Assembly (NCBI GenBank): GCA_026391945.1
Contig: JAPLDA010000009.1
Coordinates: forward strand, 1 to 64,000
Direction of reading: 5' to 3'
Origin: Bacteroidota bacterium
GTDB lineage: Bacteria; Bacteroidota; Bacteroidia; AKYH767-A; 2013-40CM-41-45
DNA: 64,000 bases
Of this stretch, positions 39,077-48,394 are shown piece after piece. How positions within the stretch are numbered: the first letter of the stretch is position 1; each line of letters starts with the position of its first letter. Made by a program: the position numbers and the translations under genes. The notes under the pieces are model-generated. The model saw only the letters and a program-made list of their open reading frames with translations, had not been told where the DNA came from and made no database searches.

Positions 39077-39478
39077 ATGATCCCTGAAAATATTTTCCGT
39101 ACCGTAAAAAATGCGATGGATTCATTGCGTGTTGCAGAGAACGAATTGAATCGTCCCACAGAAGACACCGTAACGCTTTGCGCCTGTTACAGCACGCGAA
39201 ATTCCGTGAACGGTTTTTTGCATTCGTATCTTCTCAGCAAGTCATCGGATAACCAGGAAAAATACCTCGACGACTTGTTGGATCAATGTTCGAAGATTGA
39301 TTCTCAATTTAAAAAGGTGGACCTGTCCTGTTTCAAGTGCGGGGTGTCGAACAAGGAACAATGTGAAAAAAATTATTGTCTTTCCGTCGACAAAGTCAAC
39401 GAATGCTACAGCCAGGCCAACATGGTAAAACAACTGGTGATGGAAAAATTAAATCTCTCCGAAAAAGATTTCGAATAA
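39077..39478 (+). CDS. Small cysteine-containing helical protein
   Basis: The protein has 133 residues, mainly helical, beginning MIPENIFRTVKNAMDSL. The first half resembles HEPN-like helices (ENELNRPTEDTVTLCACYST, VNGFLHSYLLSKS). The second has a cysteine cluster (SCFKCGVSNKEQCEKNYCLS) that could bind a metal or Fe-S cluster. I do not recognise the family with confidence. It is convergent with the PFOR gene, 10 bp apart. The location beside a redox island could be chance. Confidence 0.6.
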   Translation: MIPENIFRTVKNAMDSLRVAENELNRPTEDTVTLCACYSTRNSVNGFLHSYLLSKSSDNQEKYLDDLLDQCSKIDSQFKKVDLSCFKCGVSNKEQCEKNYCLSVDKVNECYSQANMVKQLVMEKLNLSEKDFE

Positions 39479-39488
39479 TTTTTCTTTC

Positions 39489-42400
39489 CTACAATCCCTT
39501 CAGCACCTGCAATCTTTCCCAATGGTTCAGCACATCCTGCTGAGCGCTTACAAATAATTCTTCCGCATGCACCGGGTTGGTTCGTGTGAGTGAACTGAAT
39601 CGTGTTTCATTGTATAAAAAATCTTTCAGCGGAATGGATGGTTCCTTGCTATCGAGAGAGAATCGTTCGCCTTTTGCTTTCAATGGATTGTAACGGAACA
39701 ATGGCCAGTAACCGCTTCTCACAGCGTTGTCCTGTTGTTCGGCTCCATGTCCCATGTCGTACCCATGCGCAATGCAATGACTGTATGCAATCACGAGCGA
39801 AGCTCCGGGAAACGATTCGGCTTCCTGGATGGTTCTCACCGTATGAACATCATTGGCTCCCATGGCAACCTGCGCGACATAAGCTCCTCCATGTGCGATG
39901 GCCTGCAAGGCCAGGTCTTTTTTTGTATTTGATTTTCCGTTGACAGAAAATTTTGCGCTGGCGCCCACCGGTGTGGATTTGGATTTTTGTCCGCCGGTAT
40001 TGGAATACACTTCTGTGTCAAGAACAAGAATGTTCACCTTCTCTCCGCAGGAAAGTACATGATCCAATCCCCCGAAGCCAATGTCATAAGCCCATCCGTC
40101 GCCACCGATGATCCAATGCGATTTTTTCACCAGGTGTTCTGCAAGAATGGAAAGTTGCCGGGCTTCATACGAAGTCATCGATGCAAGCAACCGGCGAAGT
40201 TCTTTGATCCGGTCTCTTTGTTTTTTAATTCCGGCTTCATTGCTTTGATCGGCATCCAGGATTTCATTCACCAGGTTTTCTCCAAGAGGAGTTCGGAGAT
40301 GATTTAAAATACTCTTTGCAACATCTGTTTTCTTGTCGTACGCCAGTTTGATTCCAAGTCCGAATTCAGCATTGTCTTCAAACAACGAATTCGCCCATGC
40401 CGGTCCGCAACCTTCGTTGTTTACGGCCCATGGCGTAGTTGGAAGGTTTCCACCGAAAATGGAAGAGCATCCCGTTGCATTGGCAATCACCATCCGTTCA
40501 CCGTAAAGTTGTGATAACAATTTCAGGTAAGGCGTTTCACCGCAGCCGGAGCAGGCTCCTGAAAATTCAAACAGCGGTTGTAAAAACTGTGTTCCTTTCA
40601 CTGTATTGAAATTCATCCGTGAACGATCGAGTTCAGGAAGTGAAAGGAAAAATTCCCAGTTTTCTTTTTCAGTTTCCTTCAGCGGAATCTGGTCTTTCAT
40701 GTTGATGGCACGATGTCCCGGTTCTGCCTTGCTTTCAACCGGGCAGAGTTCAACACATAAATTACACCCGGTACAATCTTCCGCTGACACCTGCAGCGTA
40801 TAAGCTTCTTTGTCTTTGAAAAATTCTTTTCCAACAGGATCCACATGTTTGAACGTGGAGGGCGCTGAAGGCAGCAGTTCTTTATCGTACACTTTGCAGC
40901 GGATGGCGGCATGCGGACAAATGAGAAAACATTTTCCGCACTGTGAACAAAGTTTTTCATCCCACACCGGTATGCGATCGGCGATGTTCCGTTTTTCCCA
41001 TTGCGTGGTAGCCACCGGATACGTTCCGTCAACAGGAAATGCACTCACCGGCAATTCATCTCCTTCAAAAGAAATGATCTTCGACAACACATCTTTTACA
41101 AAGATCGGTGCCCGGTCAGGAACGGCTTTTTCACTTTCAATGTTCCCGATGGGGAGGGAAGAACAATCAATCTCATGAAGGTGAGCAATCGCCTGGTCAA
41201 CGGCTTCGAAATTTTTCAGCACCACTTTTTCTCCTTTGGCGGAATACGATTTCCTGATGGCATCTTTGATTTTCTGAATCGCTTCTTCTTTTTCAAGAAT
41301 TCCTGAGATGGCAAAGAAACAGGTTTGTAAAATCGTGTTGATGCGGGAACCCATTCCTGTTTCACGTGCCACCTTCGAAGCGTTGACGACAAAGAATTTT
41401 AGTTTCTTCGCCTTGATTTCTTCCTGTATTTTTTTCGGAAGCATGCTCCACACATCAGCCGTAGGATACGGTGAATTGAGGAGGAAAGTAGCTCCCGGTT
41501 CGGCATCTTTCAACAGATCGTATTTCGTGAGGTAATTGAAGTGATGGCAGGCGATGAAGCTTGCCGAGTGTACAAGGTACGTTGAGCGGATTGGCTTTTT
41601 CCCGAAGCGGAGATGCGATACGGTAAGCGATCCGGATTTTTTTGAATCGTAAACAAAGTAACCCTGCACAAAATTGTCGGTGGTTTCGCCGATGATTTTG
41701 ATGGAATTTTTATTCGCGCTTACCGTACCATCAGCTCCCAGTCCAAAAAAGAGTCCGCGGAACAGGTGCTGTTTTTCAAGCGAGAATTTTTTATCATAGA
41801 CGAGGCTGGTATTCGTCACATCATCTTCAATACCGATGGTGAAATGATTTTTCGGATGAGGCTGATTCAACTCTTCAAAAATCGATTTTACCATGGCGGG
41901 AGTAAATTCTTTCGAAGCAAGTCCGTAACGTCCGCCAATGATGACGGGTCTTGGACCTTTCCATTCTTCCGAGATGGCATTCACCACATCCATGTAAAGC
42001 GGTTCGCCGATGCTTCCGGGTTCTTTGCAACGATCGAGGACGGCAATTTTGGTAACGGAAGCCGGAATTGATTGGATGAATTCTTTTACATCCAGCGGAC
42101 GGAACATGCGGACATACAGGCAGCCTGTTTTTTCTCCATTGGCATTCAGGTATTCCGAGGTTTCATTCACCGCACCCACTCCTGATCCCATGATGATGAT
42201 GATCCGGTCAGGGTTGGCATGGCCTGAATATTCGTACAACGAATAATTTCTTCCGGTGAGCTCACCGAATTTTTTCATCATCGAAGTGATGATGCCCGGA
42301 ACTTCCCGGTAGAATTTATTTCCGGCCTCGCGGCTCTGGAAAAACACATCGGGATTTTGTGCTGTGCCGCGAATGAATGGATGTTCCGGTGACATGGCAC

Positions 42401-43064
42401 GCCGGCGATGAGCAAGGATGTCGTCTTCATCCATCATCTTAAGAATGACATCATCCGGGATCACATTTACTTTCATCAGTTCATGCGATGTCCGGAATCC
42501 ATCGAACACATTGAGGAAAGGAATTCTTGATTTCAACGTGGCGGCCTGTGCGATGAGAGCCATGTCCATGGCTTCCTGTGCGTTTTGTCCGAATAACATC
42601 GCCCATCCTGTTTGCCGCACGGCCATCACATCGGAATGATCGCCAAAAATAGAAAGTGCGTGAGTGGCCAGTGTTCGTGCGGCAATTTGAAAGACAACGG
42701 GCGTGAGTTCGCCCGCAATTTTGTACATGTTCGGAATCATCAGCAGCAGTCCCTGTGAGCAGGTGAAAGTGGAAGACAACGCGCCTCCCTGCAACGATCC
42801 GTGAATGGCTCCTGCAGCTCCGCCTTCGCTCTGCATTTCGATGACTCTCGGAACGTTGCCAAAAATATTTTTCTTCCCGGCTGCTGACCATTCATCGCAA
42901 TATTCTCCCATGGCTGATGATGGAGTGATCGGGTAGATCGCACACACTTCGTTCGTCTTATAGGCGATGTAAGCAGCAGCTTCATTGCCATCCATGATCG
43001 ACGTTTTGAATTCCGTCTTTTTCAAGTCTTCCTGTTTCCTTTTTTTCTCTTCGGTGATTTCCAT
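39489..43064 (-). CDS. nifJ: Pyruvate:ferredoxin (flavodoxin) oxidoreductase
   Basis: This is a single-chain PFOR of 1,191 residues. Pyruvate plus CoA gives acetyl-CoA, CO2 and reduced ferredoxin. Domain I starts at EAAAYIAYKTNEVCAIYPIT. Domain III is at FFGLGADGTVSANKNSIKII. The 2[4Fe-4S] ferredoxin domain lies near residues 705-790 (CSQCGKCFLICPHAAIRC and CTGCNLCVELCPVES). The TPP domain has a proximal-cluster CSGCGETPYLKLLSQLYG, GGDGWAYDIGFGGLDHVL and LDTEVYSNTGGQKSKSTP. It has about 20 extra N-terminal residues. It is the last gene of the hcr operon (30 bp after hcrB), so it probably supplies low-potential electrons for the aromatic reductases. Confidence 0.96.
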   Translation of the reverse strand: MEITEEKKRKQEDLKKTEFKTSIMDGNEAAAYIAYKTNEVCAIYPITPSSAMGEYCDEWSAAGKKNIFGNVPRVIEMQSEGGAAGAIHGSLQGGALSSTFTCSQGLLLMIPNMYKIAGELTPVVFQIAARTLATHALSIFGDHSDVMAVRQTGWAMLFGQNAQEAMDMALIAQAATLKSRIPFLNVFDGFRTSHELMKVNVIPDDVILKMMDEDDILAHRRRAMSPEHPFIRGTAQNPDVFFQSREAGNKFYREVPGIITSMMKKFGELTGRNYSLYEYSGHANPDRIIIIMGSGVGAVNETSEYLNANGEKTGCLYVRMFRPLDVKEFIQSIPASVTKIAVLDRCKEPGSIGEPLYMDVVNAISEEWKGPRPVIIGGRYGLASKEFTPAMVKSIFEELNQPHPKNHFTIGIEDDVTNTSLVYDKKFSLEKQHLFRGLFFGLGADGTVSANKNSIKIIGETTDNFVQGYFVYDSKKSGSLTVSHLRFGKKPIRSTYLVHSASFIACHHFNYLTKYDLLKDAEPGATFLLNSPYPTADVWSMLPKKIQEEIKAKKLKFFVVNASKVARETGMGSRINTILQTCFFAISGILEKEEAIQKIKDAIRKSYSAKGEKVVLKNFEAVDQAIAHLHEIDCSSLPIGNIESEKAVPDRAPIFVKDVLSKIISFEGDELPVSAFPVDGTYPVATTQWEKRNIADRIPVWDEKLCSQCGKCFLICPHAAIRCKVYDKELLPSAPSTFKHVDPVGKEFFKDKEAYTLQVSAEDCTGCNLCVELCPVESKAEPGHRAINMKDQIPLKETEKENWEFFLSLPELDRSRMNFNTVKGTQFLQPLFEFSGACSGCGETPYLKLLSQLYGERMVIANATGCSSIFGGNLPTTPWAVNNEGCGPAWANSLFEDNAEFGLGIKLAYDKKTDVAKSILNHLRTPLGENLVNEILDADQSNEAGIKKQRDRIKELRRLLASMTSYEARQLSILAEHLVKKSHWIIGGDGWAYDIGFGGLDHVLSCGEKVNILVLDTEVYSNTGGQKSKSTPVGASAKFSVNGKSNTKKDLALQAIAHGGAYVAQVAMGANDVHTVRTIQEAESFPGASLVIAYSHCIAHGYDMGHGAEQQDNAVRSGYWPLFRYNPLKAKGERFSLDSKEPSIPLKDFLYNETRFSSLTRTNPVHAEELFVSAQQDVLNHWERLQVLKGL

Positions 43065-43094
43065 AAAATATTTTTTTTCGATTGATTACAATTT

Positions 43095-44027
43095 TTATTT
43101 TTTTAATTCTTCAAAACTCTGCTCAAGAAATACGCGGATCATTTCTCTCCGGTAACTTCGAGAATAGAAATCATTGTCGACCACTCTTGATTTTTTCATG
43201 GCCATTTTGATGTATTCTTCGGAACTGCCGTTCAGGATTCCCTCGATGACAACAGGTTTCGGATCCACTCCGCCGAGAACGATTTTGATTTTTCCGGATT
43301 CATTTACCGTGACCGCTGTGGTGAGTGAGGTGAAATCAACAGCTTCCCGCGGTCGCAGTTTTTTGAAGATGGTTCTGCAGGGCTGATGGAGCGGTAAAAT
43401 AATGTGGCGGATAATGGAAGTTCCCGGAAGGTTACGGGGTGCGATTCCATCACCGGTGTAAATGTTTTCAAGAGAAAAGATTTTTGTTCCATCCCGGTCA
43501 ATGGTTTCCAAAAGCGCATTTACGCTGATGAGGACAGGAGCGGTATCGGAAACAAATTTTGAAAAACAGGCTTTTGTTCCTCCTGTTGCAATGCAGACAT
43601 CACCTTCGCATTTCAGGCAATAGCCTACTGATTCTCTCCACCAATCGCTTTGGTTGAAAAAGGAACACCTGTTTTCACAAAGAAGGTTTCCCCCGATGGT
43701 GGCGGTTTTTCTCAGCATCGGCGAAGCGACACTATGAGCCGCTTCAATCAATGCAGGAAAATTCTTTTGAATGATTTCATTTTTTTTCAAATCATCCAGG
43801 CGAACGAGGGATCCGATCTTTAAAGCATTTCCTTCAACAGAAATCTCCTTCAGTTCATCCAGTCCGCTGATGTCAATCAAACAATTGGTCTCGTCCGTTC
43901 CCTGGAATTTATTGACCATCACATCCGTTCCTCCTGCGATGTAACGGAAACTGTGATGATGATCATGTGCAACATGAATTGCTTCATCGATGGTTTGTGG
44001 CCGGATGTATTTTTTTTCTGTAATCAT
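43095..44027 (-). CDS. hcrB: 4-Hydroxybenzoyl-CoA reductase FAD/[4Fe-4S] subunit (HcrB-like)
   Basis: The protein has 310 residues. The FAD-binding domain of molybdenum hydroxylases has RYIAGGTDVMVNKFQ and the TIGGNLLC turn. The loop after it carries C121, C137, C145 and C154 (RCSFFNQSDWWR, then YCLKC, GDVC, KAC). From memory, the Thauera HcrB [4Fe-4S] ligands are C122, C138, C146 and C155, with identical spacings of 16, 8 and 9. Xanthine dehydrogenases lack this loop. In Hcr the loop cluster lets electrons run inward from ferredoxin to the Mo site. The ATGA overlap with the gamma-alpha gene shows translational coupling. Confidence 0.88.
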   Translation of the reverse strand: MITEKKYIRPQTIDEAIHVAHDHHHSFRYIAGGTDVMVNKFQGTDETNCLIDISGLDELKEISVEGNALKIGSLVRLDDLKKNEIIQKNFPALIEAAHSVASPMLRKTATIGGNLLCENRCSFFNQSDWWRESVGYCLKCEGDVCIATGGTKACFSKFVSDTAPVLISVNALLETIDRDGTKIFSLENIYTGDGIAPRNLPGTSIIRHIILPLHQPCRTIFKKLRPREAVDFTSLTTAVTVNESGKIKIVLGGVDPKPVVIEGILNGSSEEYIKMAMKKSRVVDNDFYSRSYRREMIRVFLEQSFEELKK

Positions 44028-46840
44028 GAGGAGGCCGGTACTTCTTTTATTGTTTTTTCTTTTTGCCTGATCAATTCAAGAATGTGTTCCGGTTTGATCG
44101 GCAATTTAGTGATCCGCACACCAACAGCATCATAGATGGCATTGGCGATGGCCGGAATCACGGGATGCAAAGCTCCTTCACCACATTCTTTCGCTCCGAA
44201 CGGACCTTCCGGATCCATCGTTTCGATGATGTTGGTGTGAATGTCGGGAGTATCCAGGGATGTTGGAATTTTATAATCCAGGAAATTGTTGTTCACCAGG
44301 AGTCCTTTGTAATATTTCATTTCTTCACTCAACGCCTGACCGATACCCATGTGCCAGGAACCTTCCAGTTGTCCCTCTACAGCCAATGGATTCAATGCTT
44401 TTCCGCAATCATGTGCTCCCCAGACATTGAGAATTTTTACATGACCTGTTTTCGGATTTACATTCACTTCAGCCACACAGGATCCGAATGAATAAGAAGG
44501 ACTCAGTCCTGCACCGGCTCCCTTGAAATCTCCGCCGAGTTTAGGAGAAATGTATTTCCCGCTTACACTAACGGCTCCGCGTTTGGCAGTGAGGATGTCG
44601 ATGGCTTCATTCCAGTTCAGATCAACGGTCTTGTTGTTGCTGAAAATTTTTTCATTGGAAAAATTCAACTCTTCAACAGCAATTTCTTTTTTCATGGAAA
44701 TGGCCTGCGCAATTTCATTCTTCAGGTTTTCAGCAGCATCTTTGGCTGCGTTGCCGGCCATAAAAGTAACGCGGCTTGAATAACTTCCAAGGTCAACAGG
44801 AGTAAGCAAGGTATCTGCTGCGAGAACGAATATTTTATCCATGCTGATGCCAAGCACTTCGGCAACAATGATGGCAAGCATCGTATCGCTTCCCTGGCCG
44901 ATGTCGTTGGCTCCTGAAGTGATCAGAACCCTTCCGTCGAAATCAACTTTCAGGTGAACGGTAGATTGCGGCAGTTCATTCCAGATGATTGGCAATGCAC
45001 TTCCGCTGATAAAAAATCCGCAGCCCACACCGAAGCCATGTCCGTGCTCCATTTTTCCGTGTTTGTTTTTCCATCCTGATTGTTCGGCGACTTTCTGAAT
45101 GGACTCGCGGCTTCCATTCGAAGTGATGCGGTATTGCCCGACGGTGAGTGAATGTGAATCAAGAAAATTTTTCATTCTCAGTTCAACAGGATCCATGTTG
45201 ATTTTATGTGCGATGTCATCAATGAGGCTTTCAACGGCAAAACGGGAGTTCACTGCACCGTGTCCGCGCATGGCGCCGCACTGTGGCTTGTTGGTATAAA
45301 CCCGGAAGGTGCGGAAACCAAAATTATTGAGTTTGTAAGGAGCCTGTAACAAGACGCCATTGTAGTAAGATGTTACGACGCCGAAACTTCCGTATGCGCC
45401 TCCGTCGATGATGATGTCTGCGTCCAGTACTTTCAGCAAACCGTTTTTATCAGCACCAAGTTGTATCGTCATGCGCGAAGGATGACGTCCATGATTGTTC
45501 AGGAAAACTTCTTCTCTGGTGAGGCAAACACGCACCGGCTTCCCGGTTTTGCGTGCCATGTGTGCAACGATGATTTCATGTGGAAACGGATCGCTCTTGC
45601 CTCCAAAACCACCGCCGACATGAGGTTTGATCACGCGGACACGGCTGAGCGGAACTTCCATGGTTTTGGCAAGAGCACGGTGAAGATAATGTGTCACTTG
45701 CGTAGCGGAAATAACAGTGAGGCCGTTCTCATCCCAATAAGCAGTAGTTGCATGAGGTTCGGTGAAAGCATGTGTGACGCCTTCCATTTCGAATGTCATG
45801 TTGCTCACCACTTCCGCATCTTTCAATCCCTGTTGTTGATCTCCGAAACGCAGTTCAGCTTTCTTGTGAATGTTGTTGTTGAATTTTGATTCGCGGTTCG
45901 GATCGGAATGTATTTTCTCATGTTCACCGACATCGTTCATCGAATCATCGATGGTCAGGAATTCTTTGATCGGCTGGTAAGTGACTTTTACCAGTTTGCA
46001 GGCCTGTTGTGCGATGGCTTCCGTATCGGCTGCGACAGCAGCAACGATTTCACCGGCGTACCGTGTTTTATCAATGGCCATTGCCGTTTCATCCTGTGAA
46101 AGCGGAAGCACTCCGAACTTAACCGGCAGTTCTTTTCCTGTGGCAATGTAACGGACTCCCGGAAGTTTCATCGCCTCATCGGTGCTGATGTCAACAATTT
46201 TTGCATGAGGGAAAAGGCTTCTCACAAATTTTACATGGAGAGCATCTTTGATTTTATAATCATCAGCATAATCGGCAATTCCCCTGGCTTTCTTTGATGC
46301 TTCAATGGCAGGTCTTCCGATTCCGACGGTTTTTTCAGTCGTGCTATTTTTTTCTTTTTTCTGAGGAAGAATTTTTCCGTTTTTCTCAGCGGCATATTCT
46401 GCAACGGCTGCGATGATTTTTTTATATCCTGTGCAGCGGCATACATTTCCTGACAGAGCATCTTTGATTTCTGAAATGGAAGGATCCGGATTTTTATTGA
46501 CAAAGTCGAGAGCCGTCATCACCATTCCGGGAGTACAGAAGCCGCATTGAATGGCTCCTTTCTCCACAAATTTTTCCTGCAGCAGATGCAATTCTCCCTG
46601 GTGATCGATTCCTTCAATGGTAGTAATGTTCGCATTCTCGAACCGGAGAGCAGGCGTGATGCAGCTCAACACCGGTTCGTTGTTTACCAAAACGGTACAA
46701 GCTCCGCAACTTCCCTGTGAACAACCGATTTTTGTTCCGGTGAGCCCGATTTTTTCCCGGATCACTTCAGAAAGCATCTCATGCTCAGTCACAGGAACTG
46801 AATGAGATTTGCCGTTTACTGTCAGATTTAAAATTCTCAT
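44024..46840 (-). CDS. 4-Hydroxybenzoyl-CoA reductase, fused gamma ([2Fe-2S]) and alpha (Mo) subunits
   Basis: The protein has 938 residues from the ATG at 46840, which overlaps the ferredoxin stop by ATGA; the frame start at 46876 would overlap it more. The first about 160 residues are a gamma subunit with a plant-type cluster (GCSQGSCGACTVL) and a helical cluster (QCGFCTPGMV and CRCTGYKK). A linker follows, then a molybdopterin subunit: VGIGRPAIEASKKARGIADY, GGGFGGKSDPFPHE, QCGAMRGHGAVNSRFA, and the catalytic glutamate in KECGEGALHPVIPAIANA. In Thauera these are separate hcrC and hcrA products, so the single chain is a fusion. The enzyme removes the phenolic hydroxyl of 4-hydroxybenzoyl-CoA to give benzoyl-CoA. 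Substrate is inferred from hcrB and the bcr neighbourhood. Confidence 0.85.
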   Translation of the reverse strand: MRILNLTVNGKSHSVPVTEHEMLSEVIREKIGLTGTKIGCSQGSCGACTVLVNNEPVLSCITPALRFENANITTIEGIDHQGELHLLQEKFVEKGAIQCGFCTPGMVMTALDFVNKNPDPSISEIKDALSGNVCRCTGYKKIIAAVAEYAAEKNGKILPQKKEKNSTTEKTVGIGRPAIEASKKARGIADYADDYKIKDALHVKFVRSLFPHAKIVDISTDEAMKLPGVRYIATGKELPVKFGVLPLSQDETAMAIDKTRYAGEIVAAVAADTEAIAQQACKLVKVTYQPIKEFLTIDDSMNDVGEHEKIHSDPNRESKFNNNIHKKAELRFGDQQQGLKDAEVVSNMTFEMEGVTHAFTEPHATTAYWDENGLTVISATQVTHYLHRALAKTMEVPLSRVRVIKPHVGGGFGGKSDPFPHEIIVAHMARKTGKPVRVCLTREEVFLNNHGRHPSRMTIQLGADKNGLLKVLDADIIIDGGAYGSFGVVTSYYNGVLLQAPYKLNNFGFRTFRVYTNKPQCGAMRGHGAVNSRFAVESLIDDIAHKINMDPVELRMKNFLDSHSLTVGQYRITSNGSRESIQKVAEQSGWKNKHGKMEHGHGFGVGCGFFISGSALPIIWNELPQSTVHLKVDFDGRVLITSGANDIGQGSDTMLAIIVAEVLGISMDKIFVLAADTLLTPVDLGSYSSRVTFMAGNAAKDAAENLKNEIAQAISMKKEIAVEELNFSNEKIFSNNKTVDLNWNEAIDILTAKRGAVSVSGKYISPKLGGDFKGAGAGLSPSYSFGSCVAEVNVNPKTGHVKILNVWGAHDCGKALNPLAVEGQLEGSWHMGIGQALSEEMKYYKGLLVNNNFLDYKIPTSLDTPDIHTNIIETMDPEGPFGAKECGEGALHPVIPAIANAIYDAVGVRITKLPIKPEHILELIRQKEKTIKEVPASS

Positions 46841-47067
46841 TGGATCTTTTCTGTCTTGATAATTTTCACCGGACAATTTTGGGCTGCAATGCGTATGGAT
46901 TGGTATTCATCATCCCCGGCAGTCGTCATGTATATCCCGTTTTTTTCTGTTCCGCCAACCAGCGTACTTTTTCCATCTTTTCTCGACATGCGCCAGCGGC
47001 CCGGATCAGCTTCCACACATGCATTGCAGCCAATGCATTTATCCCTGTAGTGAACAACTTTCACCAT
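46837..47067 (-). CDS. Small single-cluster ferredoxin
   Basis: The protein has 76 residues. The cluster motif is CIGCNACVEADP plus a late NCPVKII, so one [4Fe-4S] cluster with three close cysteines and one distant. It starts 1 bp into the stop of the U32 gene (TAATG) and ends ATGA with the gamma-alpha gene, so it is tightly coupled to both. It is probably the electron carrier between PFOR and the Hcr enzyme, possibly also Bcr. Thauera Bcr uses a two-cluster ferredoxin, which is not seen here. Confidence 0.85.
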   Translation of the reverse strand: MVKVVHYRDKCIGCNACVEADPGRWRMSRKDGKSTLVGGTEKNGIYMTTAGDDEYQSIRIAAQNCPVKIIKTEKIQ

Positions 47068-48311
47068 TATGCATTCACTACTTTATATAATTTATCCGAA
47101 GCACGGATTTTACTTTTTACCGGCATCGAAATGAGATCTCCCTTTTTCACTTTTTCTTTCTTCCTGTCGTTCACGCGAATTTCCTCAACCGTATCATAGA
47201 TCAATCCCGTGGTGGGGCCGCTGATTAAAATATCATCTCCGACTTCAAGCGATTGTGATTCCATCTGGAATTCACCGACACCCAATTGATCGTAATATTT
47301 CACACCTTTCCCAACGTATATTTTTTTCTTCGTGGCTTTGGATCCGTATTCATCATTCCATTCTCCCATTTTTTTTCCGAGGTAATACCCATCCCAGAAC
47401 CCGCGGTTGAAAACAGTTTCAAGGCGTTTTTTCCAATTCGCAACCTTTTCTTTTGTAAACGTTCCTTCTCTTACCGAATCAATCGCTTCACGGTAGCAGG
47501 ATGTGGTGGTGAAAACATAGTCTTCATTTCTTCCCCGTCCTTCAATTTTCAATACGGAAACACCTGAACGGATGACCTGGTCAAGGAAACCAATCGTGCA
47601 CAGATCTTTAGCCGACATGATGTATTCATTGTCGATTTCGAATTCAATCCCGTCTTCCTTATCGGTAACAATATAATTTCTCCTGCAGTTCTGAACGCAG
47701 GCTCCGCGGTTGGCAGAGGCAAAATGCGAGTGAAGGCTCAGGTAACATTTCCCCGATACGGCCATGCACAAAGCTCCGTGAGCAAAAATTTCGACCGCTA
47801 CCAGTTTCCCTGATGGTCCCTTTATTTTTCTTCGTTTGATTTCAGCGGTAATTTTTCCGACCTGCTCAAGAGTGAGTTCCCTTGCCATCACCATCACATC
47901 GGCATATTGCGAATAGAATTCCACCGATTCGATGTTGGTGATGTTTGCCTGCGTGGAAATATGAACCGGGATGCCGGCTTTCTTCGCATAATTCATCACG
48001 GCATGATCGGATGCAATGATGGCGTCGATGTTATTTTTTTTTGCTTCATCCACGATCGATCGCATGAGTGAAAGATCATGATCGTACAAAATAGTGTTCA
48101 GCGTAATGTACGTACGGATGTTATTTTTTTTTGCCGTAGCAGATAGTTGCTGCAGGTCTTCGAGCGTAAAATTGATACTCGACCTGGCACGCATGTTCAA
48201 TTGCTCGATGCCAAAATAAACGGCATGGCATCCGCCCTGGATGGCAGCTGCCAACGATTCCCATGATCCGCAGGGAGCAAGCAATTCGATGTGGTTGCCG
48301 GGTTGAACCAT
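47067..48311 (-). CDS. U32 family protein (collagenase-like / RlhA-TrhP type)
   Basis: The protein has 414 residues from the ATG at 48311; a GTG at 48314 precedes it. The N-terminus IELLAPCGSWESLAAAIQGG and HAVYFGIEQLNMRA are U32 hallmarks. Cysteines in CMAVSGKCYLSLHSH and RGACVQNCRRNY are the probable Fe-S ligands of the family. Known members (TrhP, RlhA, UbiU/V) are Fe-S proteins of RNA or ubiquinone hydroxylation with prephenate or O2-independent chemistry. Its role in an hcr operon is unknown. It overlaps the ferredoxin gene by 1 bp. Confidence 0.87.
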   Translation of the reverse strand: MVQPGNHIELLAPCGSWESLAAAIQGGCHAVYFGIEQLNMRARSSINFTLEDLQQLSATAKKNNIRTYITLNTILYDHDLSLMRSIVDEAKKNNIDAIIASDHAVMNYAKKAGIPVHISTQANITNIESVEFYSQYADVMVMARELTLEQVGKITAEIKRRKIKGPSGKLVAVEIFAHGALCMAVSGKCYLSLHSHFASANRGACVQNCRRNYIVTDKEDGIEFEIDNEYIMSAKDLCTIGFLDQVIRSGVSVLKIEGRGRNEDYVFTTTSCYREAIDSVREGTFTKEKVANWKKRLETVFNRGFWDGYYLGKKMGEWNDEYGSKATKKKIYVGKGVKYYDQLGVGEFQMESQSLEVGDDILISGPTTGLIYDTVEEIRVNDRKKEKVKKGDLISMPVKSKIRASDKLYKVVNA

Positions 48312-48394
48312 CACAGGTTTAGTGATTTTTATTTTTTTAAATGACCAATCAAAATTCGGATTAAAAAATAGCTCCGACTATGATATTGATCATG

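Noticed and set aside
43095..46840. Xanthine dehydrogenase for purine breakdown
   Set aside because: The extra cysteine loop of the FAD subunit and the bcr neighbourhood favour 4-hydroxybenzoyl-CoA reductase; no purine genes are adjacent.
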